From the NCBI RefSeq assembly GCF_018336935.1, contig NZ_CP068771.1:558001-622000 (forward strand): a stretch of 64,000 nucleotides of DNA, given 5' to 3'. A program made the position numbers and the translations under genes. The notes beneath the pieces are model-generated. The model was not told where the DNA came from. It made no database searches and saw only the letters and a program-made list of their open reading frames with translations. The stretch comes from Serratia plymuthica. Its GTDB lineage: Bacteria; Pseudomonadota; Gammaproteobacteria; Enterobacterales; Enterobacteriaceae. Below are positions 31,835-42,724 of the stretch, piece after piece (position 1 is the stretch's first letter; each line of letters opens with the position of its first letter).

Positions 31835-31925
31835 AACCGCTTAGTCATTTTGGTTATTATTTATTGCTATCCCTTATTTAATCGTTGCTATTGTGCTCGG
31901 TAACCTTACAAACTCTCCTGATCTT
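31835..31925 (+). promoter_or_regulatory. Candidate cysJIH promoter/CysB activation region
   Basis: AT-rich sequence with repeated TTATT/TTTAAT runs (GGTTATTATTTATTGCTA, TTTAATCGTTGCTATTGTG) upstream of cysJ, where CysB-dependent promoters lie in enterics. TATTGT could serve as a -10. CysB sites are poorly conserved and cannot be fixed by eye. Confidence 0.3.
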
Positions 31926-31989
31926 TTCAGGACCCCAGACTGAACGAAAAGACAGCGACTGACATTGGCGCGCACCTGGCTGGATAGGT

Positions 31990-32116
31990 GCCATACCCGT
32001 TGCCTTTCAAACTGCAGCGTTGTTACCTGCACTCGCTCACCCCGTGACTTAGCTCAGTAAGCGCCTGGGGTGAGCGAGTTGGCCGCCTGGCTGCACTTGA
32101 AATTCATAGGCTATAA
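31990..32116 (+). repeat. ERIC-type intergenic repeat, copy 3
   Basis: About 127 bases in the same direction as copy 1. The centre CTCGCTCACCCC, GTGACTTAGCTCAGTAAGCGCC, GGGGTGAGCGAG is a strong palindrome. The outer arms TTTCAAACTGCAGCG and CTGCACTTGAAATTC also pair, as in full ERIC elements. It ends 20 bases before the cysJ start and would form a large hairpin in the leader RNA. Confidence 0.8.
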
Positions 32117-32136
32117 GTAAGGAAATAAGTACTGCG

Positions 32137-33936
32137 ATGACGACTCAGGCTCCTCCAACATCTTTGCTCCCGCTGACGCCCGAACAGCTGGCGCGCTTGC
32201 AGGCGGCGATTGGTGAATATTCACCGACGCAGCTGGCGTGGCTGTCAGGCTATTTCTGGGGAATGGTTAACCAACAACCTGGAGCCGTAGCCATTGCGCC
32301 GGCTGCATCCGCTGCCGCCAGCATTACGATAATTTCTGCGTCCCAGACCGGCAATGCGCGCCGCCTGGCGGAGCAACTGCGTGACGATCTGCTGGCCGCC
32401 AAACTGAGCGTCACGCTGGTGAACGCCGGCGACTACAAGTTCAAGCAGATCGCCCAGGAGCGTCTGCTGGTGATCGTCGCCTCCACGCAGGGGGAGGGCG
32501 AGCCGGCGGAAGAGGCGGTTGCGCTGCATAAATTCCTGTTCTCGAAAAAAGCGCCCAAGCTTAACGAGACGGCGTTTGCGGTCTTCGGGCTGGGAGACAC
32601 TTCCTACGAGAACTTCTGTCAGTCCGGTAAAGACTTCGACGGCAAGCTGGCCGAGCTGGGCGCCGAACGCCTGGTGGAGCGCATTGACGCCGATGTGGAG
32701 TACCAGGAACTGGCCGTAGCCTGGCGCAAGCAGGTCGTGGATGTGCTGAAAGCGCGTGCGCCGGCGGAAAACGCCGCACCGGGCGTGCTGGCGAGTGGTG
32801 CGGTCGACCTGCTCGACAGCAGCCCGTACAGCAAAGAACAGCCGCTGACTGCACAACTGGCCGTGAAGCAAAAAATTACCGGCCGCGGCTCCGATAAAGA
32901 CGTGCGCCACATCGAGATCGATCTCGGTGATTCCGGCCTGCGCTACAAACCGGGCGATGCGCTGGGCGTATGGTTCGATAACGATCCCGCGCTGGTGGAC
33001 GAACTGGTTCAGCTGCTGTGGCTGAAGGGGGATGAGCCGGTAGAAGTGGAAGGCAAGACCTTGCCGCTGGCTGAAGCGTTGCGCAGCCACTTCGAGCTGA
33101 CGCAAAACACCACGCCGATTGTCGATAAATATGCCGCGCTGTCGCGTGACGAGAAATTGATTGGCCTGTTGGCGGATAAAGCCGCGTTGCAGCATTACGC
33201 GCACAATACGCCGATCGTCGACATGGTGCGCCAGGCCCCGGCGGATCTCAGCGCCGAGCAGTTGATTGGCCTGCTGCGCCCGCTGACGCCGCGTCTGTAT
33301 TCCATCGCCTCCTCGCAGGCTGAGACCGAAAACGAAGTGCACGTTACCGTTGGCGTCGTACGTTACGACATCGATGGCCGCGCCCGCGCCGGCGGCGCTT
33401 CCAGCTTCCTGGCCGATCGCCTGGAAGAGGACGGCGACGTACGGGTTTTCATTGAGCATAACGACAACTTCCGCCTGCCTGCCAACCCGGAAACTCCGGT
33501 GATCATGATCGGTCCCGGTACCGGCATTGCCCCGTTCCGTGCCTTTATGCAACAGCGCGACGTTGAGGGTGCGAGCGGCAAGAACTGGTTGTTCTTCGGC
33601 AATCCGCATTTTACTGAAGATTTCCTGTATCAGGTTGAATGGCAGCGCTATGTCAAAGACGGCCTGTTGACCCGCATCGATTTGGCCTGGTCGCGTGACC
33701 AGCAGCATAAGGTTTACGTACAAGACAAACTGCGCGAACAGGGCGCGGAAGTGTGGCGCTGGATCCAGGAAGGCGCGCACATTTACGTCTGTGGAGATGC
33801 GAACCGCATGGCGAAAGACGTGGAAAACACATTACTGGAACTGGTGGCCGAGCACGGTGGCATGGATACCGAGCTGGCGGATGAATTTTTAAGCGAGCTG
33901 CGCCTTGAGCGCCGTTATCAGCGAGATGTTTACTGA
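32137..33936 (+). CDS. cysJ: Assimilatory sulfite reductase (NADPH) flavoprotein subunit CysJ
   Basis: 599-residue diflavin reductase that passes electrons from NADPH via FAD and FMN to CysI. An N-terminal flavodoxin domain (about 64-205, [14 protein letters not shown]) is followed by a connecting domain and a ferredoxin-reductase-like FAD/NADPH domain ([25 protein letters not shown], and the terminal [12 protein letters not shown]). It is the first gene of cysJIH. Its stop overlaps the cysI start by one base (TGATG). Confidence 0.97.
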   Translation: MTTQAPPTSLLPLTPEQLARLQAAIGEYSPTQLAWLSGYFWGMVNQQPGAVAIAPAASAAASITIISASQTGNARRLAEQLRDDLLAAKLSVTLVNAGDYKFKQIAQERLLVIVASTQGEGEPAEEAVALHKFLFSKKAPKLNETAFAVFGLGDTSYENFCQSGKDFDGKLAELGAERLVERIDADVEYQELAVAWRKQVVDVLKARAPAENAAPGVLASGAVDLLDSSPYSKEQPLTAQLAVKQKITGRGSDKDVRHIEIDLGDSGLRYKPGDALGVWFDNDPALVDELVQLLWLKGDEPVEVEGKTLPLAEALRSHFELTQNTTPIVDKYAALSRDEKLIGLLADKAALQHYAHNTPIVDMVRQAPADLSAEQLIGLLRPLTPRLYSIASSQAETENEVHVTVGVVRYDIDGRARAGGASSFLADRLEEDGDVRVFIEHNDNFRLPANPETPVIMIGPGTGIAPFRAFMQQRDVEGASGKNWLFFGNPHFTEDFLYQVEWQRYVKDGLLTRIDLAWSRDQQHKVYVQDKLREQGAEVWRWIQEGAHIYVCGDANRMAKDVENTLLELVAEHGGMDTELADEFLSELRLERRYQRDVY

Positions 33937-35651
33937 TGAGTGATAAACACCCGGGGCCTCTGGTGGTCGAAGGCAAATTGGCCGATGCCGAGCGTTTGAA
34001 GAAAGAAAGCAACTTCCTGCGCGGTACCATCGCCGAAGATTTGAAGGACGGCCTGACCGGCGGTTTCAACGGCGACAACTTCTTGCTGATCCGTTTCCAC
34101 GGCATGTACCAGCAGGACGACCGCGATATCCGCGCCGAGCGCGCCGAGCAGAAGCTGGAACCGCGTCATGCGATGATGCTGCGCTGCCGTTTGCCGGGGG
34201 GCATTATTTCCCCGCAGCAATGGCTGGGCATCGATAAGTTCGCGCAGGAAAGCACGCTGTACGGCAGCATTCGCATCACCAACCGTCAGACCTTCCAGTT
34301 CCACGGTATTGTGAAGGGCAACGTCAAGCCGGTGCACCAATTGCTGAACCGCTTGGGGTTGGACGCGCTGGCTACCGCCAACGACGTGAACCGCAACGTG
34401 CTTTGCACCTCGAACCCGGTGGAGTCCGAGCTGCATCAGGAAGCCTACGAGTGGGCGAAGAAGATCTCCGAGCATCTGCTGCCGCGTACCCGCGCTTATG
34501 CGGAAGTGTGGTTGGATCAGGAAAAAGTGGCGACCACCGACGAAGAGCCGATCCTCGGCGCCACCTATCTGCCGCGCAAGTTCAAGACTACGGTGGTGAT
34601 CCCGCCGCAGAATGACGTCGATCTGCACGCCAATGACATGAACTTTGTGGCGATCGCCAGGAACGGCAAGCTGGTGGGCTTTAACCTGCTGGTGGGTGGT
34701 GGCCTGTCGATTGAACACGGCAACAAAAAGACCTATGCGCGCCAGGCCAGCGAGTTCGGTTACATTCCGCTGGAGCACACGCTGGCGGTAGCCGAAGCGG
34801 TGGTGACCACCCAGCGCGACTGGGGTAATCGTACCGATCGCAAGAACGCCAAAACCAAATACACGCTGGAACGCGTCGGTGTGGATACCTTCCGCGCCGA
34901 AGTGGAAAAACGCGCCGGCATTACCTTTGAACCTATCCGCCCGTACGAATTCACCGGCCGTGGCGATCGTATCGGTTGGGTAAAAGGCATCGATAATCAA
35001 TGGCACCTGACGCTGTTTATTGAAAACGGCCGCCTGCTGGACTATCCGGGCCGCCCGCTGAAAACCGGCGTTGCCGAGATTGCCCGCATCCACAAGGGGG
35101 ATTTCCGTCTGACCGCCAATCAGAACCTGATCGTCGCCGGCGTGCCGGAAAGCGAGAAGGCGAAGATCGAAGCCCTGGCGCGCGATCATGGCCTGATCGA
35201 CGACGGGATCAGCGAGCAGCGTAAAAACTCGATGGCCTGCGTGTCGTATCCTACCTGCCCGCTGGCGATGGCGGAGGCCGAGCGCTTCCTGCCGGAGTTC
35301 GTCACCAAGGTGGAAGGGATCATGCACCGGCACGGCGTGGGTGACGAACACATCGTGCTACGCATCACCGGCTGCCCGAACGGCTGCGGCCGCGCGTTGC
35401 TGGCGGAGCTGGGCCTGGTGGGCAAGGCGGTAGGTCGCTATAACCTGCATCTGGGCGGCAACCGCGAAGGGACGCGCATTCCGCGCATGTACCGTGAAAA
35501 TATCAATGAAGAAGAAATCCTCAAGGAGATCGACCAACTGGTTGGCCGCTGGGCGACAGAGCGCACCGCGGGCGAAGGCTTTGGCGATTTCACCATCCGC
35601 GCGGGCATTGTCAGGCCGGTTGTGGATCCGGCGCAGGATTTCTGGGACTGA
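33936..35651 (+). CDS. cysI: Assimilatory sulfite reductase (NADPH) hemoprotein subunit CysI
   Basis: 571-residue siroheme/4Fe-4S subunit that reduces sulfite to sulfide with six electrons. The four cluster cysteines are C435 and C441 ([11 protein letters not shown]) and C480 and C484 ([10 protein letters not shown]), one residue later than in E. coli. Two sulfite-reductase ferredoxin-like halves are visible, with siroheme-binding arginines in [15 protein letters not shown]. It needs siroheme, which cysG downstream provides. Confidence 0.97.
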   Translation: MSDKHPGPLVVEGKLADAERLKKESNFLRGTIAEDLKDGLTGGFNGDNFLLIRFHGMYQQDDRDIRAERAEQKLEPRHAMMLRCRLPGGIISPQQWLGIDKFAQESTLYGSIRITNRQTFQFHGIVKGNVKPVHQLLNRLGLDALATANDVNRNVLCTSNPVESELHQEAYEWAKKISEHLLPRTRAYAEVWLDQEKVATTDEEPILGATYLPRKFKTTVVIPPQNDVDLHANDMNFVAIARNGKLVGFNLLVGGGLSIEHGNKKTYARQASEFGYIPLEHTLAVAEAVVTTQRDWGNRTDRKNAKTKYTLERVGVDTFRAEVEKRAGITFEPIRPYEFTGRGDRIGWVKGIDNQWHLTLFIENGRLLDYPGRPLKTGVAEIARIHKGDFRLTANQNLIVAGVPESEKAKIEALARDHGLIDDGISEQRKNSMACVSYPTCPLAMAEAERFLPEFVTKVEGIMHRHGVGDEHIVLRITGCPNGCGRALLAELGLVGKAVGRYNLHLGGNREGTRIPRMYRENINEEEILKEIDQLVGRWATERTAGEGFGDFTIRAGIVRPVVDPAQDFWD

Positions 35652-35656
35652 TGCGG

Positions 35657-35682
35657 TTTGGCCCTTCTGCGGAAGGGCCAAA
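35657..35682 (+). other. Intercistronic hairpin between cysI and cysH
   Basis: A perfect 11-bp stem, TTTGGCCCTTC with GAAGGGCCAAA, around TGCG. No T run follows (CGGCGCGG), so it is more likely a 3' mRNA stabiliser for cysJI than a terminator. Confidence 0.6.
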
Positions 35683-35719
35683 CGGCGCGGTAGTATTCAA
35701 GAATCAGGAGGCAGGCAAC

Positions 35720-36454
35720 ATGGCTGAATTCGATCTGGCGGCGCTGAATGCGTTGCCCAAGTCCGGACAGGCGCTGAAGCTGGGGGCCGTAAACGGTCAA
35801 CTGGAAGCCCTTTCCGCCGAGCAACGTGTGGAATGGGCGCTGGAACATCTGCCCGGCGAGTTTGTGCTTTCTTCAAGCTTTGGCATTCAGGCGGCGGTGT
35901 GTCTGCATCTGGTCACCCGGATCAAGCCGGATATCCCGGTGATCCTTACCGATACCGGTTATCTGTTCCCGGAAACCTATCAGTTTATCGATCAACTGGT
36001 CGACAAGCTCAAGTTGAACCTGCAGGTGTTCCGTGCCGAGCAGTCGCCCGCCTGGCAGGAGGCGCGCTATGGCAAGCTGTGGGAGCAGGGCGTAGAAGGT
36101 ATCGAGAAATACAACCAGATCAACAAGGTTGAACCAATGAACCGTGCGCTGGAGACCCTCGGCGGGCAGACCTGGTTCGCCGGCCTGCGCCGCGAGCAAT
36201 CCGGCAGCCGCGCCAACTTGCCGGTGCTGGCGGTGCAACGTGGCGTATTCAAAATCCTGCCGATTATCGACTGGGATAACCGCAAGATTTATCAGTACCT
36301 GACCGATCACGGCCTGAGTTACCACCCGCTATGGGAGCAAGGCTATCTGTCGGTCGGGGATACCCACACCACGCAGAAATGGGAGCCGGGCATGAGCGAA
36401 GAAGAAACCCGTTTCTTCGGCCTCAAGCGCGAGTGCGGTCTGCACGAAGGTTAA
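35720..36454 (+). CDS. cysH: Phosphoadenosine phosphosulfate reductase
   Basis: 244-residue thioredoxin-dependent reductase turning PAPS into sulfite and PAP. The PP-loop-type motif [13 protein letters not shown], the [13 protein letters not shown] segment, and the C-terminal catalytic cysteine in KRECGLHEG are present. It lacks the extra cysteine pairs of APS reductases, so it is the PAPS type. I start at ATG 35720, after CAGGAGG; the longer frame covers the hairpin after cysI. Last gene of cysJIH, with a terminator after it. Confidence 0.97.
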   Translation: MAEFDLAALNALPKSGQALKLGAVNGQLEALSAEQRVEWALEHLPGEFVLSSSFGIQAAVCLHLVTRIKPDIPVILTDTGYLFPETYQFIDQLVDKLKLNLQVFRAEQSPAWQEARYGKLWEQGVEGIEKYNQINKVEPMNRALETLGGQTWFAGLRREQSGSRANLPVLAVQRGVFKILPIIDWDNRKIYQYLTDHGLSYHPLWEQGYLSVGDTHTTQKWEPGMSEEETRFFGLKRECGLHEG

Positions 36455-36474
36455 GTGTGCTGCTGATTCGTTCC

Positions 36475-36505
36475 AGGCCCGGCAAAATTTGTCGGGCCTT
36501 GTTAT
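36475..36505. terminator. Terminator between cysH and iap
   Basis: AGGCCCG (36475-36481) pairs with CGGGCCT (36493-36499), followed by TTGTTATTT. The genes on either side converge, so it may serve both. Confidence 0.65.
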
Positions 36506-36517
36506 TTCTGTTGGGCA

Positions 36518-37588
36518 TTACTTTTTCTGCGCTTTAACCGGGTGCGCCTGTGCCAGTTCTTTGATTAGCGGCAGCAGAATCTGCACGCTCTCGCGGCTGC
36601 GTTTGTCGATCCGGCCCGGCAGATAACGCTCCAGATACTGCAGGTTGTCGTACTGCGGGCGGTGCCAGGTCATGCCTTGCGGGAAATGGGGGCTGACGGC
36701 GCGCTGCTGGTAGCCGTCTTTATCACCCAGCGACCAGTTGGTGGCTTCGACCGAAAGCACCGGAATACCTGCGCTATCAAACACCTCTTGATCTGAGCAA
36801 CAGCCGGTGCCTTTCGGCCATTGTTTGCCGCCAGGATTAGCGGCGGCGGCGATGCCGTAACGGTGGGCGATATCCAGTGCACGATCGCGGCTCTGTTTGG
36901 CTATCTTCTTCGGCGTATTGCGGCCGGCATTGAAGTACAGGCGATCGCCGGTCACCAGGCTGTCGAGGTTAATCACCAGCACGGTATTGTGTTTTTCTTC
37001 CGCGCTCATGCGCTGCAGGTAGTTTTGCGCGCCCAGAGAGCCGATCTCCTCGGCGCTGGTGGCGACAAAACGCAGGCCGTAAGCGGTGGGGATGTGCTTT
37101 AGGCGTTCCGCCAATTCCAGCATCACGCCAACGCCTGAGGCGTTGTCGTCGACGCCTTGCAGCGTCAACCCGCCGAGGTTGTTGTCCAGATCGGCATCGC
37201 TTTGCGGGGTGTAAGTGTCAAAATGCGCCACGATCAAGATTTGTTTCGGGCTGCTGCCATTTTTTGCGGCGATCACCGAGCTGGCGGTGACGTTATTCCA
37301 GTTCTTTTTGCCGTCTTTGCTGGTGTAGAGATAGCGGGTGTTGAAGCTGCGGATATCGCTTTGATAGCCCATCTTGCCGAACTGCTGTTTGAGGTAGTCT
37401 GCGGTGAGCAATTCCGCCGGGCTACCCGCCATGCGACCGGGGAAATAGGTGGCGATATGGCGAATCTGCTCGGCGGCGAATTTCCCCACAGGGGCTTCTT
37501 TCACTGACGGGATAGCGGCCGAAACGCTGAAAACGGCGCCGAGCGCCGCCATCAGCAGGCTCGTCTTCAGGTAAACGCGGGAAAACAT
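36518..37588 (-). CDS. iap: Aminopeptidase Iap (alkaline phosphatase isozyme conversion)
   Basis: 356-residue periplasmic M28-family zinc aminopeptidase that trims N-terminal arginine from alkaline phosphatase in E. coli. It has a signal peptide (about 1-25), then metal-site motifs in order: VAHFDTYTP, GVDDNASGVG, SAEEIGSLG, INLDSL and a late CCSDQEVF region. In E. coli the CRISPR-cas locus lies between cysH and iap; here the two genes are only 63 bases apart and there is no CRISPR. Confidence 0.93.
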   Translation of the reverse strand: MFSRVYLKTSLLMAALGAVFSVSAAIPSVKEAPVGKFAAEQIRHIATYFPGRMAGSPAELLTADYLKQQFGKMGYQSDIRSFNTRYLYTSKDGKKNWNNVTASSVIAAKNGSSPKQILIVAHFDTYTPQSDADLDNNLGGLTLQGVDDNASGVGVMLELAERLKHIPTAYGLRFVATSAEEIGSLGAQNYLQRMSAEEKHNTVLVINLDSLVTGDRLYFNAGRNTPKKIAKQSRDRALDIAHRYGIAAAANPGGKQWPKGTGCCSDQEVFDSAGIPVLSVEATNWSLGDKDGYQQRAVSPHFPQGMTWHRPQYDNLQYLERYLPGRIDKRSRESVQILLPLIKELAQAHPVKAQKK

Positions 37589-37759
37589 ACCGAAAAATCC
37601 TTCTTTGATATCGGCGATACCGATGATTTTTTTGCGGTGACCAGTATGAGACGACAGGCGGCATTACACAATTTCTTCGGCTCCTAATTTTGGTGCCGGC
37701 GCGCAAACTTTTAGCCCGGTTATCTCCCCTTGAACCCTGCAATGCGGCCTATATTCCAT

Positions 37760-37816
37760 AAAGGAACTATTAATTCCTTTTCGTCATTTCAGAGGCCAAA
37801 TCTCAGCCCGTATAGT
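37760..37816 (+). promoter_or_regulatory. Candidate cysG promoter with inverted repeat
   Basis: AAAGGAA (37760-37766) and TTCCTTT (37774-37780) form a perfect inverted repeat with a 7-base spacer. TATAGT at 37811-37816 is a plausible -10, 35 bases before the cysG start. The position is right for CysB activation of cysG-DNC, but this is not proven by sequence. Confidence 0.35.
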
Positions 37817-37850
37817 CACCCTATCATTCTGCATATATGAAAAGGCTGTT

Positions 37851-39281
37851 GTGGACTATCTACCAATATTTGCCGACCTGAAACAACGCCCGGTGCTGGT
37901 CGTTGGCGGCGGCGAAGTGGCTGCGCGCAAAGTTGAACTTCTCATGCGTGCCGGGGCTGAAATACGGATAGTTGCGCAGTCGCTCTCACCGGAACTTGAA
38001 CATCAGCGTCAGCAGGGACATATCCGCTGGCTGGGGCAGGCTTTTGCCGCGCAACAGCTGGACGATGTTTTCCTGGTGATTGCCGCGACCGATGACGGCG
38101 CGCTGAACGCCGAGGTGTTTAGCGAGGCGGATAAACGCCGGGTGCTGGCCAACGTGGTCGACGATCAGCCGCGCTGCTCGTTTATCTTCCCGTCGATTAT
38201 CGATCGCTCGCCGCTGGTGGTGGCTGTCTCTTCAAGCGGCCAGGCGCCGGTATTGGCGCGCATGTTGCGCGAAAAGCTCGAAGCGCTGCTGCCTGCCAGC
38301 CTGGGGCAGATGGCGGAAGTGGCCGGGCGTTGGCGCGGCCAGGTGAAGCAACGGCTGAGTTCGATCGGCGAGCGCCGTCGCTTTTGGGAGAAAACCTTCG
38401 GCGGCCGATTCTCCACGCTGGTGGCCAATGGCCAGCAGGCGCAGGCGGAGCGGCAGTTGGAACAGGACTTACAGCAGTTTGCACTGGGCAGCGAAGGCAC
38501 CCAGGGTGAGATTGCGCTGGTGGGCGCAGGCCCTGGCGACGTGGGGTTGCTGACCCTGCGTGGGCTGCAGGTGATGCAGCAGGCCGATGTGGTGCTGTAT
38601 GACCATTTGGTTAGCGATGAAATCCTGGATTTGGTGCGTCGCGACGCCGAACGCATCTGCGTGGGCAAACGCGCCGGGGCGCACTCGGTTATTCAGGAAG
38701 AAACCAACCGTCTGTTGGTGGAACTGGCGCAACAGGGCAAACGTGTGGTGCGCTTGAAGGGGGGCGATCCCTTTATCTTTGGCCGCGGTGGCGAAGAGTT
38801 GCAGGTGGCCGCCGCTGCAGGCATTCCATTCCAGGTGGTACCGGGCGTAACCGCCGCTGCCGGGGCGACGGCCTATGCCGGCATCCCGCTGACGCACCGT
38901 GACCATGCGCAGAGCGTTACCTTTATTACCGGCCACTGTCGCCCCGACGGCGACGGGCTGGATTGGGCCGATCTGGCGCGTGCGCGGCAGACTCTGGCTA
39001 TCTACATGGGCACCATGAAGGCGGCGGATATCAGCCAGCGTCTGATTGCCCACGGCCGCGCGGCCAGTACGCCGGTCGCGGTGATCAGCCGCGGTACGCG
39101 AGCGGACCAACAGGTGCGGATCGGTACCTTGCAACAACTCGAACAATTGGCTCAACAGGCACCGTTACCGGCGCTGCTGGTGATCGGCGAAGTGGTGGAA
39201 CTGCATCACCAAATCGCCTGGTTTGGGCATCAACCGCAGACGGAAGGGGTATCACGCCCAGCCGTCGTGAATTTGGCTTAA
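37851..39281 (+). CDS. cysG: Siroheme synthase CysG
   Basis: 476-residue trifunctional enzyme making siroheme from uroporphyrinogen III. The N-terminal half (about 1-205) is the NAD-dependent dehydrogenase/ferrochelatase ([16 protein letters not shown]). The C-terminal half (about 215-455) is the SAM methyltransferase ([39 protein letters not shown]). The start is GTG 37851. It lies nine bases before cysD, so siroheme synthesis is in one operon with sulfate activation; in E. coli cysG is instead with nirBDC. Confidence 0.96.
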   Translation: MDYLPIFADLKQRPVLVVGGGEVAARKVELLMRAGAEIRIVAQSLSPELEHQRQQGHIRWLGQAFAAQQLDDVFLVIAATDDGALNAEVFSEADKRRVLANVVDDQPRCSFIFPSIIDRSPLVVAVSSSGQAPVLARMLREKLEALLPASLGQMAEVAGRWRGQVKQRLSSIGERRRFWEKTFGGRFSTLVANGQQAQAERQLEQDLQQFALGSEGTQGEIALVGAGPGDVGLLTLRGLQVMQQADVVLYDHLVSDEILDLVRRDAERICVGKRAGAHSVIQEETNRLLVELAQQGKRVVRLKGGDPFIFGRGGEELQVAAAAGIPFQVVPGVTAAAGATAYAGIPLTHRDHAQSVTFITGHCRPDGDGLDWADLARARQTLAIYMGTMKAADISQRLIAHGRAASTPVAVISRGTRADQQVRIGTLQQLEQLAQQAPLPALLVIGEVVELHHQIAWFGHQPQTEGVSRPAVVNLA

Positions 39282-39290
39282 GGATCTGTT

Positions 39291-40199
39291 ATGGACGAAA
39301 AACGACTCACTCATTTGCGGCAATTGGAGGCGGAGAGTATCCATATCATCCGTGAAGTCGCCGCTGAATTCGGCAATCCGGTGATGCTCTATTCCATCGG
39401 TAAAGACTCTTCCGTGATGCTGCACCTGGCGCGCAAGGCGTTCTATCCGGGCACGTTGCCGTTCCCGCTGTTGCATGTGGATACCGGCTGGAAATTCCGC
39501 GAAATGTACGAATTCCGTGACCGCACGGCGAAAGAATACGGTTTTGAACTGCTGATACACAAAAACCCGGAAGGCGTGGCGATGGGGATTAACCCGTTCG
39601 TGCACGGCAGCGCCAAGCACACCGATATCATGAAAACCGAAGGTCTGAAGCAGGCGCTGAACAAGTACGGTTTTGACGCCGCCTTTGGCGGGGCGCGCCG
39701 TGACGAAGAGAAATCGCGCGCCAAAGAGCGCATCTATTCCTTCCGCGACCGCTTCCACCGCTGGGACCCGAAAAACCAGCGCCCGGAGCTGTGGCACAAC
39801 TACAACGGTCAGATCAACAAGGGTGAGAGCATTCGCGTGTTCCCGTTGTCGAACTGGACCGAGCTGGATATCTGGCAATATATCTTCCTGGAAAAAATCG
39901 ACATCGTGCCGCTGTACCTGGCCGCACCGCGTCCGGTGGTAGAGCGTGACGGCATGTTGCTGATGGTGGACGACGATCGCATCGATCTGCAGCCGGGCGA
40001 AGAGATCAGCCAGCGTATGGTGCGTTTCCGCACCCTGGGCTGCTGGCCGCTGACAGGCGCGGTGGAGTCGGAGGCGGAGACGCTGCCGGAGATCATCGAA
40101 GAGATGTTGGTATCCACCACCAGTGAGCGCCAGGGACGGATGATCGACCGCGATCAGTCCGGCTCGATGGAGCTGAAGAAGCGTCAAGGGTATTTCTAA
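39291..40199 (+). CDS. cysD: Sulfate adenylyltransferase subunit 2 (CysD)
   Basis: 302-residue catalytic subunit of ATP sulfurylase, forming adenosine 5'-phosphosulfate with CysN. The PP-loop is [16 protein letters not shown], and [16 protein letters not shown] and the C-terminal [15 protein letters not shown] are typical of CysD. It follows cysG by 9 bases and precedes cysN by 11, in a tight operon. Confidence 0.97.
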   Translation: MDEKRLTHLRQLEAESIHIIREVAAEFGNPVMLYSIGKDSSVMLHLARKAFYPGTLPFPLLHVDTGWKFREMYEFRDRTAKEYGFELLIHKNPEGVAMGINPFVHGSAKHTDIMKTEGLKQALNKYGFDAAFGGARRDEEKSRAKERIYSFRDRFHRWDPKNQRPELWHNYNGQINKGESIRVFPLSNWTELDIWQYIFLEKIDIVPLYLAAPRPVVERDGMLLMVDDDRIDLQPGEEISQRMVRFRTLGCWPLTGAVESEAETLPEIIEEMLVSTTSERQGRMIDRDQSGSMELKKRQGYF

Positions 40200-40210
40200 G
40201 GAGCCGCCGG

Positions 40211-41638
40211 ATGAACAATGCAATTGCACAACAAATCGCTGAACAGGGCGGAGTCGAGTCTTACCTGCACGCACAGCAACATAAAAGCCTGCTGCGCTTT
40301 CTGACCTGCGGCAGCGTCGACGATGGCAAAAGCACCCTGATCGGCCGCCTGCTGCACGATACTCGCCAGATCTACGAAGATCAGCTGTCTACGCTGCACA
40401 GTGACAGCAAGCGTATCGGCACCCAGGGCGAGAAGCTCGATCTGGCGCTGCTGGTGGACGGCCTGCAGGCCGAGCGCGAGCAGGGCATCACTATCGACGT
40501 GGCCTATCGTTATTTCTCGACCGAAAAACGCAAATTTATCATCGCCGACACCCCGGGGCATGAGCAGTACACCCGCAATATGGCGACCGGCGCTTCCACC
40601 TGCGATCTGGCGATCCTGCTGATCGACGCGCGCAAAGGGGTATTGGATCAAACCCGCCGGCACAGCTTTATCGCTACGCTGCTGGGGATCCGTCACCTGG
40701 TGGTGGCAGTCAACAAAATGGATCTGGTGGACTATAAAGAGTCGGTGTTCGAGCAGTTTAAACAGGATTACCTGACCTTTGCACAACAGTTGCCGAACGA
40801 TCTGGACATCAAATTTGTGCCGCTGTCGGCGCTCGACGGCGACAACGTCGCGACCGAAAGCGCGCATATGCCTTGGTACAGCGGCCCGACGCTGCTGCAG
40901 GTATTGGAAACCGTGGATGTGATCAGCGAGCGTGAAGCGCAGCCGCTGCGCTTCCCGGTGCAATACGTCAACCGACCGAATCTGGATTTCCGCGGCTACG
41001 CGGGCACGCTGTCGGCCGGTGTGGTGCGTGTGGGCCAACGCGTGAAGGTACTGCCTTCCGGCGTGGAATCCACCGTAGCGCGCATCGTCACCTTTGATGG
41101 CGACTTGCAGGAGGCGGTACCGGGTGAAGCCATTACGCTGGTGCTGAAAGACGAAGTGGACATCAGCCGTGGCGATCTGCTGGTCGATGCCGGGGAAACC
41201 CTGCAGGCGGCGCAAAGCGCGCTGGTCGACGTGGTGTGGATGGCTGAGAAGCCGCTGCTGCCGGGCCAAAGCTATGACATCAAAGTCGCGGGTAAAAAGA
41301 CCCGTGCGCGCGTGGAAGGCATCCGCCACCAGGTAGAAATCAACTCGTTGGCGCAGCATCAGGCGGATACCCTGCCGTTGAACGGCATCGGTTTGGTGGA
41401 GCTGACCTTCGACGAGCCGCTGGTGCTGGACAGCTATCAGCGCAACCATGATACCGGTGGGCTGATCTTTATCGATCGCCTGAGCAACGTTACGGTCGGC
41501 GCCGGCTTGATCCGCGAAACCTTGCAAGGCGCGCAGGCGCCGGCGGGGGAGCATAGCGCGTTCGAGCTGGAACTGAACGCCCTGGTGCGCAAGCACTTCC
41601 CGCATTGGGGTGCGCGCGACCTGCTTGGGGGCAAATAA
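40211..41638 (+). CDS. cysN: Sulfate adenylyltransferase subunit 1 (CysN)
   Basis: 475-residue GTPase subunit that couples GTP hydrolysis to APS formation by CysD. The G motifs are [15 protein letters not shown] (P-loop), DTPGHEQY (G3) and NKMD (G4), followed by EF-Tu-like domains 2 and 3. No C-terminal APS kinase domain is fused; that is the separate cysC. It has a GGAG ribosome site before ATG 40211. Confidence 0.97.
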   Translation: MNNAIAQQIAEQGGVESYLHAQQHKSLLRFLTCGSVDDGKSTLIGRLLHDTRQIYEDQLSTLHSDSKRIGTQGEKLDLALLVDGLQAEREQGITIDVAYRYFSTEKRKFIIADTPGHEQYTRNMATGASTCDLAILLIDARKGVLDQTRRHSFIATLLGIRHLVVAVNKMDLVDYKESVFEQFKQDYLTFAQQLPNDLDIKFVPLSALDGDNVATESAHMPWYSGPTLLQVLETVDVISEREAQPLRFPVQYVNRPNLDFRGYAGTLSAGVVRVGQRVKVLPSGVESTVARIVTFDGDLQEAVPGEAITLVLKDEVDISRGDLLVDAGETLQAAQSALVDVVWMAEKPLLPGQSYDIKVAGKKTRARVEGIRHQVEINSLAQHQADTLPLNGIGLVELTFDEPLVLDSYQRNHDTGGLIFIDRLSNVTVGAGLIRETLQGAQAPAGEHSAFELELNALVRKHFPHWGARDLLGGK

Positions 41639-41639
41639 C

Positions 41640-42269
41640 GTGACCGAGGATCAACAACGGCCTACCGGGCCGGATGATGACAATGTGGTCTGGCATCCGC
41701 ATGCGGTAGCGCGTGCGGATCGCGAAGCCCGCAACGGCCATAAAGGCGTGGTGCTGTGGTTTACCGGGCTGTCCGGCTCGGGAAAATCCACCGTTGCCGG
41801 CGCGCTGGAGCAGGCGCTGCACGCGCTTGGCGTCAGCACCTATTTGCTGGACGGCGATAACGTGCGTCATGGCCTGTGCCGCGATCTGGGTTTCTCCGAT
41901 GACGATCGGCGTGAGAATATTCGCCGCGTGGGCGAAGTGGCGAAGCTGATGGTGGATGCCGGGTTGGTGGTGCTGACCGCATTTATTTCCCCACATCGCG
42001 CCGAACGGCAAATGGTGCGTGAATTGCTCGATAGCGATCGTTTTATCGAGGTGTTTGTCGATACCCCGTTGGCGATTTGCGAAGCGCGCGATCCTAAGGG
42101 ATTGTACAAAAAAGCGCGTGCCGGCGAGCTGCGTAATTTCACCGGGATCGACTCGGTTTACGAGGCGCCGCAACAGCCGGATATTCACCTTGATGGCCAA
42201 CAATTGGTAACAAATTTGATTGCGCAATTGTTAGACGTGTTGCGTGGTCGGGCTATTATCAAACCCTGA
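41640..42269 (+). CDS. cysC: Adenylyl-sulfate kinase
   Basis: 209-residue APS kinase that phosphorylates APS to PAPS for CysH. The P-loop is [29 protein letters not shown] and the lid [11 protein letters not shown] are typical. I start at GTG 41640, one base after the cysN stop, with GGGGG upstream. An alternative ATG at 41610 would overlap cysN by 29 bases. Last gene of the cysG-D-N-C operon, followed by a strong terminator. Confidence 0.95.
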   Translation: MTEDQQRPTGPDDDNVVWHPHAVARADREARNGHKGVVLWFTGLSGSGKSTVAGALEQALHALGVSTYLLDGDNVRHGLCRDLGFSDDDRRENIRRVGEVAKLMVDAGLVVLTAFISPHRAERQMVRELLDSDRFIEVFVDTPLAICEARDPKGLYKKARAGELRNFTGIDSVYEAPQQPDIHLDGQQLVTNLIAQLLDVLRGRAIIKP

Positions 42270-42273
42270 ATTC

Positions 42274-42310
42274 AAAAAAGCGTGTGGCGTTTTTGCGCCA
42301 TACGCTTTTT
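42274..42310 (+). terminator. Rho-independent terminator of cysGDNC
   Basis: AAAAAGCGT plus TGGCG pair with CGCCA plus ACGCTTTTT around a T-rich loop, ending in five Ts. It starts five bases after the cysC stop. Confidence 0.93.
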
Positions 42311-42354
42311 ACGCTAAGCTCGCCGCAGAGCGCGCCGAATAACCAGGGATTACT

Positions 42355-42672
42355 ATGCAAAATGTCTCGCCTGTCTTGATCGACTCTACGCTTGAAAAAG
42401 AGGAACCCTCGTATTCTTTCCTGGGCGGCGTCTGCGGCTTTGTTTTTTACTGGCTGGCGTTCGCGGTGCCGTTTCTGGTTTACGGCTCTAATACCCTGTT
42501 TTTTCTGCTGTACACCTGGCCGTTCTTCCTGGCCCTGATGCCGGTTTCGGTGCTGATTGGCATTACGCTCAGCATGCTGCTGCGCGGCAGGCTCCTCTTG
42601 ACGCTGTTGTTGACCGGCGCCATCGTGCTGTGTCTATTCTGGCTGGTATTCAGTTTTCTGACCGGCTGGTGA
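42355..42672 (+). CDS. DUF3561 family membrane protein, YgbE-like
   Basis: 105-residue inner-membrane protein of unknown function with three hydrophobic helices (about 25-45, 48-72 and 78-101) and a charged N-terminus. It has the EEPSYSFLGGVCGFVFYWLAF start typical of YgbE. In E. coli ygbE sits between cysC and ftsB; here it is still beside cysC but separated from ftsB by an ABC transporter. No catalytic motif is visible. Confidence 0.85.
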   Translation: MQNVSPVLIDSTLEKEEPSYSFLGGVCGFVFYWLAFAVPFLVYGSNTLFFLLYTWPFFLALMPVSVLIGITLSMLLRGRLLLTLLLTGAIVLCLFWLVFSFLTGW

Positions 42673-42724
42673 AAGAGCGGACGCAGTAACCTGCGCCCGC
42701 AACATTGCAAAGCCATGCCGAAGG

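Larger units (their letters stand above)
31580..32136. other. queD-cysJ divergent intergenic region
   Basis: 557 bases without a gene. The first 350 bases are AT-rich and should hold the queD and cysJ promoters and CysB sites. The last 150 contain ERIC copy 3, which therefore lies inside the cysJ untranslated leader if the promoter is upstream of it. A hairpin around CTCCTGATCTTTTCAGGA is also visible near 31915. Confidence 0.6.

Noticed and set aside
36455..36517. CRISPR array at the cysH-iap junction
   Set aside because: Only 63 bases, a single hairpin and no direct repeats.
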